From Candidatus Aenigmatarchaeota archaeon (GTDB lineage Archaea > Aenigmatarchaeota > Aenigmatarchaeia > JACPZZ01): 38,573 nt of DNA. A model generated the notes under the pieces. That model worked only from the letters and a program-made list of their open reading frames with translations, made no database searches and was not told the origin of the DNA. The stretch is from contig JACPZZ010000027.1 in assembly GCA_016195275.1 (NCBI GenBank), positions 1 through 38,573 on the forward strand, in the 5' to 3' direction. A program made the position numbers and the translations under genes. Positions 31,905 to 38,573 of the stretch are shown here, in pieces (the stretch's first letter is position 1; the number at the start of each line of letters is the position of its first letter).

Positions 31905-32612
31905 ATGTACCTGCAGCCGATAACGATTGGCAATTACATTGTAAATTCGGCGGCATTGATTTCGGCGCTCGTAGTCATAACAATAGCCGGCGCTGTAATA
32001 CTAATAATATCTAGTAATACACCAACAACTTCCAGCGAAACCACAACGATCCAGTCACCAATAGGCGCAACATTTACAGAAGATTTTTGTATGAAAAAGT
32101 TGCAATTATCTGCTGATTTTCTGGAACAAGCAGTATACGAAGAAAAATTGTTGAATTACAACATTGACAGATCTTACTCTGATAAAGAAGTTATATGGAA
32201 AGTTTATTCCGTGGGAGAACCTTCTGATATAAATTATATTGCTGGTTTGAATCTGGATACAAATACCCGAGGCAAAGGAGCGCCTCCTCTTGACCAGAGA
32301 AAAGAAAAACTGTTATACTTTGTTTTTTCTGATATTTTTCAAGGTTGCGGTAAAATCAATCGTAATGCATCGTTGAATATTTTGCCTACCAAAACCATGA
32401 TTTGTGAAGGTCGTCCGACTGAGGACACAAGAGGCATTACGGTATCTTTTACCGAAGAAATAACAGATCAATACTTCCATAGATACACTTTTTTTGATTA
32501 TGATGGCATTGCCACAGATTGGGAGGAAACTTTTTATGTTGCAAAGCCGTTCCAACAACGCATCATAGACCTCATGAATTACATAGTCTATGTACGGCTT
32601 GGATGTAATTAA
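31905..32612 (+). CDS. Membrane-anchored extracytoplasmic protein, unknown
   Basis: A 235-residue protein: short lead, one transmembrane helix (AALISALVVITIAGAVILIIS), a Thr/Ser linker (TPTTSSETTTIQSP) and then a ~180-residue outer domain with four Cys (EDFCMKKL, FQGCGKI, MICEGRP and the terminal GCN). The domain reads as mixed alpha/beta with WKVYSVGEPSD and FHRYTFFDYDGIATDWEE. I do not recognise a family. It opens the AT-rich run of exported genes and is followed by a Cys/His-rich protein. Confidence 0.6.
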   Translation: MYLQPITIGNYIVNSAALISALVVITIAGAVILIISSNTPTTSSETTTIQSPIGATFTEDFCMKKLQLSADFLEQAVYEEKLLNYNIDRSYSDKEVIWKVYSVGEPSDINYIAGLNLDTNTRGKGAPPLDQRKEKLLYFVFSDIFQGCGKINRNASLNILPTKTMICEGRPTEDTRGITVSFTEEITDQYFHRYTFFDYDGIATDWEETFYVAKPFQQRIIDLMNYIVYVRLGCN

Positions 32613-32693
32613 TTATTAGTATCCAATAGCTGATATAGAGCGCCTTGGAGTTTATATGATGAATTAATATTATCGTTATGCAAATGTTAAATC

Positions 32694-33824
32694 ATGGCAA
32701 AAAACCATTATGAGCCGGTTTTGATTATGCATCTTTTTATAGCTTTTACCCTCATTATTATCCTTGCTACAATTACTTTTACCAGGCCAGACATTAAATT
32801 AGCAGACGCAATGCAGAAATGCAATAAAGAAGATCTGCATACTAGGGTAGGATGTTATAAATATATATTGGAACGTGAATTAAAAAACAACAATAACTTT
32901 ACCTATGTTTATAAAAAATTAATTCCCTATACGTCCTCATTAAATGAGAATCTGACAGATCTAAGCTTTCATGGAACCAACTGCCATGTTTTTACCCATT
33001 CTGCGGGCAAAGTGTTGGCCTCAATGTATAGGGACAGGCCAATAGAGGGCATCTCCCTTTGTGCAGATAATTGTTTCCAAGGTTGCGCAACTGGTTTTGT
33101 AGATTATATCCTATATCTGCAAAATTACAGCGAGGAAGAAACAAATAAAATGTTGGACTTGTGCCCATCAAAATTTAGTTTTGGATGTGCGCATGGAGCA
33201 GGGCATTCTTACTTTGATAAATATGTTTACAATGTTAATTTGGTGGAAGATTTATTGGAAAATAAAGATAATAATTATTTATCTCATGTGTACCGGTCTC
33301 CAGAAATCGGAAATTTAGATCTGGCATTTAAAGGTTGTGATAAACTTATGAAGGAAGACCAAGTAAAAAGCTGTTATGATGGTGTAACTCATAGGATATA
33401 TATTGTTACTCACCTCACGGATCACAATTTAACAACAGGCATGGAATGGTGCAACCAGTCTGTAGATTACAAAGAAAAATGTATTGAACGTTATGCATCT
33501 GTGATAGGTATTATGCAAGCTGGGCAGTATATTTTTAGTGGGAATGAAAAAGCTTTCAATGATTTTTGCATGGATTTAATTCGAACTCTTGGGCATGGAA
33601 TAGGTAAAAAATGCTTTAAAGGCGCGGGCATTATGATAATGATGGTCCTAAATTCCATGCGGGTAGACCCAAGTTTCACTGATTCTGGAAATAATCCAGT
33701 AATAACCTCAACTATCAAGCATTTTATGTCGCTGTGTAAACAGGCAAAAGAATATTCAGAGGAATGTTACGAAGGCATGAAACAGTACGATTCCACTAAA
33801 TTATTGGAGCGGTATCTTAAATGA
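32694..33824 (+). CDS. Exported Cys/His-rich helical protein, uncharacterised family
   Basis: A 376-residue protein with an N-terminal anchor helix (MHLFIAFTLIIILATITF). The rest holds many Cys and His in a repeating pattern: NCHVFTHSAGK (C-H-x3-H-x2-G), NCFQGCATGF, FGCAHGAGHSYF (C-x-H-G-x-G-H), SCYDGVTHRI and LGHGIGKKCF. I have seen similar CH-x3-H and C-x-H-G-x-G-H motifs in unannotated exported proteins of small-genome microbes, but know no function. The His would suit a metal centre, as in heme-binding or metalloenzyme helical bundles, while Cys pairs may be disulfides. Its stop overlaps the next start (ATGA), so the two are translated together. Confidence 0.6.
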   Translation: MAKNHYEPVLIMHLFIAFTLIIILATITFTRPDIKLADAMQKCNKEDLHTRVGCYKYILERELKNNNNFTYVYKKLIPYTSSLNENLTDLSFHGTNCHVFTHSAGKVLASMYRDRPIEGISLCADNCFQGCATGFVDYILYLQNYSEEETNKMLDLCPSKFSFGCAHGAGHSYFDKYVYNVNLVEDLLENKDNNYLSHVYRSPEIGNLDLAFKGCDKLMKEDQVKSCYDGVTHRIYIVTHLTDHNLTTGMEWCNQSVDYKEKCIERYASVIGIMQAGQYIFSGNEKAFNDFCMDLIRTLGHGIGKKCFKGAGIMIMMVLNSMRVDPSFTDSGNNPVITSTIKHFMSLCKQAKEYSEECYEGMKQYDSTKLLERYLK

Positions 33825-34912
33825 CTTCGACATCAAGAGTTAATAAATTTATCATTGTTGCAATAACCATTGTATTTTTGTTCGTATATATACTTCCATA
33901 CACCTTTACATATTCCAATCCATATACAAAAAAAGTGAAAGATTCTATTATTCGTGGAATTGATTTCCTCGAGTCTGAACAAACATCATCAGGAGGCTTT
34001 TATATGCATGCATTAGGTATTAATGGGACTGCAACCGGTATTGATCATGTGAGCCCTTTGGCGGTTGCCTATGTATTGTATTCGATCAAAGATATACCTG
34101 CCAGATATCTCTCCCCACAAATGATTAATAAAAGTCTTCAGTTTTTAATAGCGAGACAAGAAAATGGAAAGTGGAGATATTTTGATTTGAAAACGATACA
34201 GAATAAAAACGTGGTTTATTTGCCTCCTGACTTGGATGTGAGTTCTGCTTCACTTATCGCTTACTACACATATGGTTTACCCTTCAACGCTTCTTCTGCG
34301 CGTAATTTGTTGGAGCATAAAGATGCATCCGGGTTGATTTATACTTATCTGGGGCACGAAGATGCAAAAGTTTATGAAAACACTGATTGCGTTATTAATT
34401 TGAATGCGATTTATTTATTTTCTCTTCTTGGCCAAGAGGATGCGGTCAAAGATTCATGCAACACAATTGTGAGGTATGGACTGAATACAACATGCTCGAT
34501 GTACTATAAACAGGATGAGTATGTTTATTATTATCTTATGTCCAGGGTGCTTGGAAGCGGGAAAGCTGCATGTATGGAACCTATGCGCAAGCCTATTGAG
34601 AATGAACTCATCAAAACTCAAAAATCAGATGGGAGCTGGGGGAAAAACGTCTTTGACACCTGTCTTTCTGTGAATTCACTGTATAATCTGAGAAAAATCG
34701 ACAGCAAAGAGATTGAAAGGAGTTTATTATTTGTATTGAATATGCAAAATGAGGACGGAAGCTGGCCTGTTGGCCAACTTGGCGAATCTGGAAGTTATAA
34801 CCCTGCAGACCGGCACGATATCCCCACTTTTTATTGGGGCTCCAAAGCTGTGACAACAGCCATCTGCTTAGAGGTGTTGGGAAAATACCTGAATTATTAC
34901 GAAAGCGGCTAA
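33821..34912 (+). CDS. Membrane-anchored alpha/alpha-toroid, terpene cyclase/prenyltransferase-like
   Basis: A 363-residue protein with an N-terminal anchor helix (FIIVAITIVFLFVYILPYTF). The body has repeated QW-type elements: SEQTSSGGFYMH, ARQENGKWRYF, TQKSDGSWGKN and MQNEDGSWPVG, spaced as in squalene/hopene cyclase-like, prenyltransferase-beta-like and A-macroglobulin-like toroids. A DLDVSSASLIAYYTYG segment matches the start of a toroid repeat; the DXDD acid motif of class II cyclases is not complete. It overlaps the previous gene by four bases. The role could be lipid cyclisation or binding; whether it is catalytic is uncertain. Confidence 0.65.
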   Translation: MTSTSRVNKFIIVAITIVFLFVYILPYTFTYSNPYTKKVKDSIIRGIDFLESEQTSSGGFYMHALGINGTATGIDHVSPLAVAYVLYSIKDIPARYLSPQMINKSLQFLIARQENGKWRYFDLKTIQNKNVVYLPPDLDVSSASLIAYYTYGLPFNASSARNLLEHKDASGLIYTYLGHEDAKVYENTDCVINLNAIYLFSLLGQEDAVKDSCNTIVRYGLNTTCSMYYKQDEYVYYYLMSRVLGSGKAACMEPMRKPIENELIKTQKSDGSWGKNVFDTCLSVNSLYNLRKIDSKEIERSLLFVLNMQNEDGSWPVGQLGESGSYNPADRHDIPTFYWGSKAVTTAICLEVLGKYLNYYESG

Positions 34913-34976
34913 GATATGATCTTGTTCGAGGAGTGTACAGCATCGGTATTTATAACTTTGAAGAAAAATATAACCT

Positions 34977-35756
34977 ATGAATTTGTTATTGAAACTTAGT
35001 CGTATTAAGGACTGGTTTCATATACTGGGGATACCTATATTAGGGTATTTTATGGTTTCTGGCGCAACTATAGAGCACTTGTCATTTTTAAAGATGTTAA
35101 TCTTTGCCTCGTCCTCGCTGGCCTTTGCTTACATGTTTAATGATTATTCAGACCTAAAATACAGAAGTTCAAGCCTCCTGATTTATTCAGGTGTTTTTGC
35201 AATTGTGTCAATAACAGTAGCATTTTTGATATCCACACAAGCATTATCACTTGCCTTTTTAGGATTATTAACCAGCTTTTTGTACTCGTTCCACCTAGTC
35301 AGACTAAAAAACATCCCGTTTGTGAGCGTTTCATCAAATTCGCTTGCCTTATCTATTTTATTTTTGGTTGGGTCTTCATCTTTCGGAGGCGTGAGCACGG
35401 AAGCATTGTTATTTGTTCCTGTCATATTCATGATAACCGTATCTTTCAACATAATGCATGAAATTGACCATGCGGATATGGATAAAATGTCGGGGACAAG
35501 GACCACCGCAATTGTCATCGGAAGCAATATGTCTTTGATGATGTCCCATGTTTTTATTACATTGCCTTTTTTTTGGCTGTTTGCTGTAAACATATTTTTT
35601 GGCGCTTATGGGCAGATTCTGCCGTTGCATCTTATGCTGTTAATCGTTTATTTTATGCTGGTGTCCAGAGTCAGAGCCATTGGCAAGCTAAGAATGTATA
35701 TGAGATATACAGTAATTGTATACGGGCTAGCAACGTTGTACACTCTTGTAATCTGA
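34977..35756 (+). CDS. UbiA-family prenyltransferase paralog
   Basis: A 259-residue polytopic membrane protein. The first Asp-rich motif reads FNDYSDLKYRS: the N-D-x-x-D part is kept but the third Asp is replaced. The second motif is HEIDHADMDKMSGTRTTAIVIG, which keeps several Asp and the G-T-R-T-T-A typical of UbiA. The MNLLLKLSRIKDWFHILGIPILGYF opening also fits. It differs from the lipid enzyme at 623-1471 and is probably a second prenyltransferase acting on another acceptor (quinone-like, heme-like or a special lipid). It follows the toroid gene by 64 bases on the same strand. Confidence 0.78.
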   Translation: MNLLLKLSRIKDWFHILGIPILGYFMVSGATIEHLSFLKMLIFASSSLAFAYMFNDYSDLKYRSSSLLIYSGVFAIVSITVAFLISTQALSLAFLGLLTSFLYSFHLVRLKNIPFVSVSSNSLALSILFLVGSSSFGGVSTEALLFVPVIFMITVSFNIMHEIDHADMDKMSGTRTTAIVIGSNMSLMMSHVFITLPFFWLFAVNIFFGAYGQILPLHLMLLIVYFMLVSRVRAIGKLRMYMRYTVIVYGLATLYTLVI

Positions 35757-35803
35757 GCAACTTTAAAATCGGATGCCATGTAATTCAGGGTGATTAGCAA
35801 CAA

Positions 35804-36394
35804 TTAATAATTTATTATTTCTACCTTGTCTATCGCGCTCCATTCTCCGTTCCACATGCCGCAAGGACCGCCAGCTTTCCCTTCAATCTTGATAGTTATT
35901 CTTTGGCCTGCAAATTCTGACATGTCCATTGATAATATTATCCAGCCATCTTCGGGTTTTAAAACAAATTCTTCTCTCTTTTCATTACTTTCGCTTTTTG
36001 CGGAAATAACAATCAAAGAATCGTCACATCCACCCGAGATTGCAAATTCTGCTTTGCCTGCTATGTTCGCAGCGACGACCTGTATTGCGTAATTTTTTCC
36101 AGGCAACAAATTTACCGTCCGCTCTATGTATTTGGTTTCTTTTGTTGAAAGTGGGTGAAGTACTATGATGCCTGTTTTGTTGTATATGGGACCTTCTACC
36201 CAACCCCCTTCATTTTCCCGCCATTCATCGCTTCCTTCTACGGTTAAAAAATCATCTGAAAATCGTTCACCGGCCACGCTTATGGGTTTTTGGGCGTTTG
36301 TTATTAATAGGAATATTATGCCGGATGTTACGGTGACTAATAGAAAGGAGGCAATGATTATAGTGTTTATTTTTTGGTTATGAAATTCGGCCAT
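35804..36394 (-). CDS. Membrane-anchored beta-sandwich protein, carbohydrate-binding-like
   Basis: A 196-residue protein with one N-terminal helix (TIIIASFLLVTVTSGIIFLLI), then FSDDFLTVEGSDEWRENEGGWVEG, KYIERTVNLLPGKNYAIQVVAANIAGKAEF and a jelly-roll-like end (WSAIDKVEIINY). This is the look of CBM-like or galactose-binding folds attached to surface proteins; two Cys (GGCDD and GGPCG) may pair. No specific family. It is the only minus-strand gene in this stretch and converges with the UbiA gene. Confidence 0.6.
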   Translation of the reverse strand: MAEFHNQKINTIIIASFLLVTVTSGIIFLLITNAQKPISVAGERFSDDFLTVEGSDEWRENEGGWVEGPIYNKTGIIVLHPLSTKETKYIERTVNLLPGKNYAIQVVAANIAGKAEFAISGGCDDSLIVISAKSESNEKREEFVLKPEDGWIILSMDMSEFAGQRITIKIEGKAGGPCGMWNGEWSAIDKVEIINY

Positions 36395-36495
36395 ATAAGC
36401 ACTTAATATAGTAGTTGTTTTTCCCTTTTTATAGGTTATTGCATGTAGAATATCCGGTTAGGGAAGGTAAATTAATGATTGGTCAATAGCTTATT

Positions 36496-38271
36496 ATGGC
36501 TGGTATAATAGGCATATTTGAATTTTCCAAATTACATAAAATAGATAATAACATAGCCAATGAAATGTTAAAAGCTACCAGTTCGATAGCAGATTGTAGG
36601 CAGTTAAAATTTATCGACGATTATATATTTTTAGGTGAGAAAAGGCAAAATTCTCTTGTAGATGAGAAACACATTTCTCAAAACGAGTATGGCGATATTT
36701 ACGCTGTCATATATGGAATATTGTATAATTGTCCAGAATTGAGGATGTTGTTATCAGAAAAATGTCATATATTTAATTCCGATGATGACGCAGAAACAAT
36801 TGTTCATCTATACGAAGAGTTCGGAGACAGATTTATCGGTAAATTAGAGGGCGAATTTGTTGGTGTGTTATGGGACGCTAAAAAATCAAGGCTCCTTATT
36901 TTTGGCGATCATTGCGGAAGTAAAGCTGTATATTATTCGATCATCGGCGGTGCAATAGTATTCGGTTCCCAGATAAATCCTATTTTAAAATATCCTGGTA
37001 TAAAAACAGCACCCAGTTTGAAATCGGTAATAAGCTATCTTTCGTTGTCATTTGTACCACCGCCCAACACCATGTTTGAGCAAATAAAAACAATGCCTAT
37101 GGGGAAATACCTGAGCGTGAATAAGAACGGTATTAAGACAAACGATCATTATTTGGAAAAAGACAAGGCTGAAATTTACGGAAATTTAAATGTAGAACAT
37201 ACATTCGAGACGTTAATTAAAAATGCTATCAAAAAAGCGGTGTTCAGACTTCCGAAATCCAAATTGTGCATCTTTCTATCTGGTGGGATGGACTCTACAT
37301 ATATAGCAGCGGCTTGCCAAAATCTTGGCATAACACCAACAGCGTACCATGTCAACTTTCCGGAAGATAAATCAGCCGCAAAAGCCGAAGAAATCGCTTC
37401 TACGTTGGGTTTGGAATATGAAAACATAGAGGTGTCCGATGACATTTTATATTCTTACCCGTCCCATATAAAAAAAGTAGGAGTTCCGCCGGAAAATCTG
37501 TTGGCTGACATTTTTGGCGCTTCGTTCCAGGACAAGGTCAAGAAAAGTAAGTTTGCCCTTACAGGACTTTTTGCAGAAGAAACATTATTGTCGTGGAATT
37601 ATGGGATCTATAAGTTTTTTCCATATTTACGGAATAGATTTCTAAGGAGCATAGTAAATTCACATCGCCTTGACATGTTGCCTGATTATGTAGAAAAGTT
37701 CATATTTTTGGCAGGTTCTGAGAGTCTTGCTGAAGCTGTTTTTAGGATAACCTTGAGACCTTATTGGCATGTTAACATTAGTGCATCCAAATTACTTAGA
37801 CCCCTTAACCAAAATCTGGCGGCTGCATACAATGCATCAAGCATTTCAAGACAAATAAACATTTATACTACAGTCCGTTGCATGCAAAATTCAATAACAG
37901 CGAATTCCCATCTATTGTTATGTCCTTATTTAGATTCCCAAGTAATCAACAGTACCGAGAAAATCCTTGTACCAAAATACATCTTTGGCAATAAGCCAAT
38001 TTTAAAAGCATTGTTAAAGAAGAACAAAATTACTAACATGCATAGAGACAGCCCTGAAGCGGTAAAAGCCTTTTATTCCAGAAACAAACAGCTGATAGCA
38101 GAAAGGGCGGAAGGTATAGTAAAAAGAGATTATCCGGATTATATTAAAAAAGCCTTTTTAAAAGCGTATAAGCTGAATAGTCTGAACTCCAAATATGATT
38201 TTTTTAAATTGGAAATACTTGGAAGATTTTTCTCATTAGAAACGTGGAACAAGATACTTTCAGACAACTGA
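36496..38271 (+). CDS. Asparagine-synthetase-like ligase lacking the glutaminase Cys
   Basis: A 591-residue protein with the two AsnB domains. N-terminal Ntn fold: MAGIIGIFEF, where the catalytic Cys2 is Ala, then YGILYNCPELR and FGDHCGSKAVYYS as in AsnB. C-terminal PP-loop ATP pyrophosphatase: LSGGMDSTYIAA (SGGxDS intact) and VNFPEDKSAAKAEEIAS. The acidic block normally GDGADELFGGY reads TGLFAEETLLSWNYG. The glutaminase site is therefore dead and the synthetase site altered. Relatives of this sort form amide bonds with non-ammonia donors (beta-lactam synthetases, lasso-peptide cyclases) or act on glycans. Its neighbours give no substrate. Confidence 0.78.
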   Translation: MAGIIGIFEFSKLHKIDNNIANEMLKATSSIADCRQLKFIDDYIFLGEKRQNSLVDEKHISQNEYGDIYAVIYGILYNCPELRMLLSEKCHIFNSDDDAETIVHLYEEFGDRFIGKLEGEFVGVLWDAKKSRLLIFGDHCGSKAVYYSIIGGAIVFGSQINPILKYPGIKTAPSLKSVISYLSLSFVPPPNTMFEQIKTMPMGKYLSVNKNGIKTNDHYLEKDKAEIYGNLNVEHTFETLIKNAIKKAVFRLPKSKLCIFLSGGMDSTYIAAACQNLGITPTAYHVNFPEDKSAAKAEEIASTLGLEYENIEVSDDILYSYPSHIKKVGVPPENLLADIFGASFQDKVKKSKFALTGLFAEETLLSWNYGIYKFFPYLRNRFLRSIVNSHRLDMLPDYVEKFIFLAGSESLAEAVFRITLRPYWHVNISASKLLRPLNQNLAAAYNASSISRQINIYTTVRCMQNSITANSHLLLCPYLDSQVINSTEKILVPKYIFGNKPILKALLKKNKITNMHRDSPEAVKAFYSRNKQLIAERAEGIVKRDYPDYIKKAFLKAYKLNSLNSKYDFFKLEILGRFFSLETWNKILSDN

Positions 38272-38458
38272 AACGCGTTCAGAATGTTTGCTTAGCTCCA
38301 TATACAATCGGTTTCGGTTTTAGCCGACATATACATTTCAGATAGTCTATAGCATCAAATATCTTTTCGATCATCCTGAATCTATGTTAGATATATAAAA
38401 TGCAATATATATACTTGCCGGTCCTTTACTGGGAGCCTGTCAACTTAAGGCTTGTAGT

Positions 38459-38488
38459 AAGGATATGCCCTAACAAGGACATATCCTT
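38459..38488 (+). promoter_or_regulatory. Hairpin just before the last gene
   Basis: Arms AAGGATATG and CATATCCTT are exact inverse complements with a 12-nt loop that can extend by CC/GG. It ends a few bases before the Shine-Dalgarno-like AGGTGG (38492-38497) of the frame starting at 38501. AT-rich TATA-like sequence (GATATATAAA) lies near 38391-38400. It could be a transcript leader structure or an operator. Confidence 0.45.
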
Positions 38489-38500
38489 AAAAGGTGGTTA

Positions 38501-38573
38501 ATGGAACTACAAGCTATAATGAATAGGATTGTTTCGCTTAAAATATTCAAGCGAAACAAAATACCAGCCGAAA
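38501..38573 (+). CDS. Start of an unknown gene, cut by the window edge
   Basis: An ATG preceded by AGGTGG opens 24 codons, MELQAIMNRIVSLKIFKRNK and on, without stop to the edge. Basic and helical. Too short to identify. Confidence 0.45.
   Translation, partial: MELQAIMNRIVSLKIFKRNKIPAE

Noticed and set aside
1-38573. tRNA, rRNA and CRISPR arrays
   Set aside because: Reading the gaps between genes showed no cloverleaf-like sequence, no rRNA-like stretch and no regularly spaced repeats.

Overview
The window reads as archaeal chromosome. Two consecutive enzymes of ether-lipid synthesis (a GGGP synthase and a UbiA-family DGGGP synthase) sit side by side. There is also an archaeal-type AspRS, an archaeal pilin-like protein with a KGITPV processing region, a DUF2683-like antitoxin, an SMC carrying an intein, and TATA-like boxes a short distance before several starts. 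The small T/G-rich linkers, N-glycosylation-rich surface proteins and heavily eroded gene neighbourhoods would fit a DPANN-like or related uncultivated euryarchaeal lineage, but that placement is inference from style only.

Layout. 1-620: the 5' part of an IS200/IS605-type TnpB gene running off the left edge, with a subterminal-type hairpin. 623-3923: lipid genes (convergent), a small membrane protein and aspS. 3929-13400: a purine block with purQ, purSL, purC, class II purE, purA and guaB, studded with broken pieces (a hicA remnant, a purN N-terminus joined to nucleotidyltransferase debris, a possible purO N-terminus) and one DUF2283 gene whose end copies the purA tail. 13399-14527: a VOC protein and a VapBC pair. 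14596-19480: smc (intein in the P-loop, unusually short coiled-coil arms) and scpA. 19490-22771: a toxin-antitoxin island in which recognisable copies of the scpA 3' end recur at internal boundaries. 22772-25689: a lipoprotein gene interrupted by an in-frame TAG, a PAP2 phosphatase and purF. 25749-31506: Rieske ferredoxin, pilin-like protein, large surface protein with a P-domain, FG-GAP protein and a membrane-anchored sulfatase-superfamily enzyme. 31507-31840: gene debris. 31905-38271: a more AT-rich run of poorly known exported or membrane proteins (Cys/His-rich protein, terpene-cyclase-like toroid, UbiA-like prenyltransferase, sugar-binding-like protein) ending with an asparagine-synthetase-like ligase that lacks the glutaminase cysteine. 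At the right edge a new gene begins.

How they work together. PurF, PurSL/PurQ, PurC, PurE, PurA and GuaB cover much of the route from PRPP to IMP, AMP and XMP. The class II PurE would remove the need for PurK. PurD, PurM, PurB, a complete GAR transformylase and the last two IMP steps are not in the window as intact genes. SMC and ScpA form the condensin core. The most unusual points are the short-armed SMC with its P-loop intein, the repeated scpA tails framing toxin-antitoxin modules, the same kind of tail duplication at purA, and the undescribed 31.9-38.3 kb cluster.
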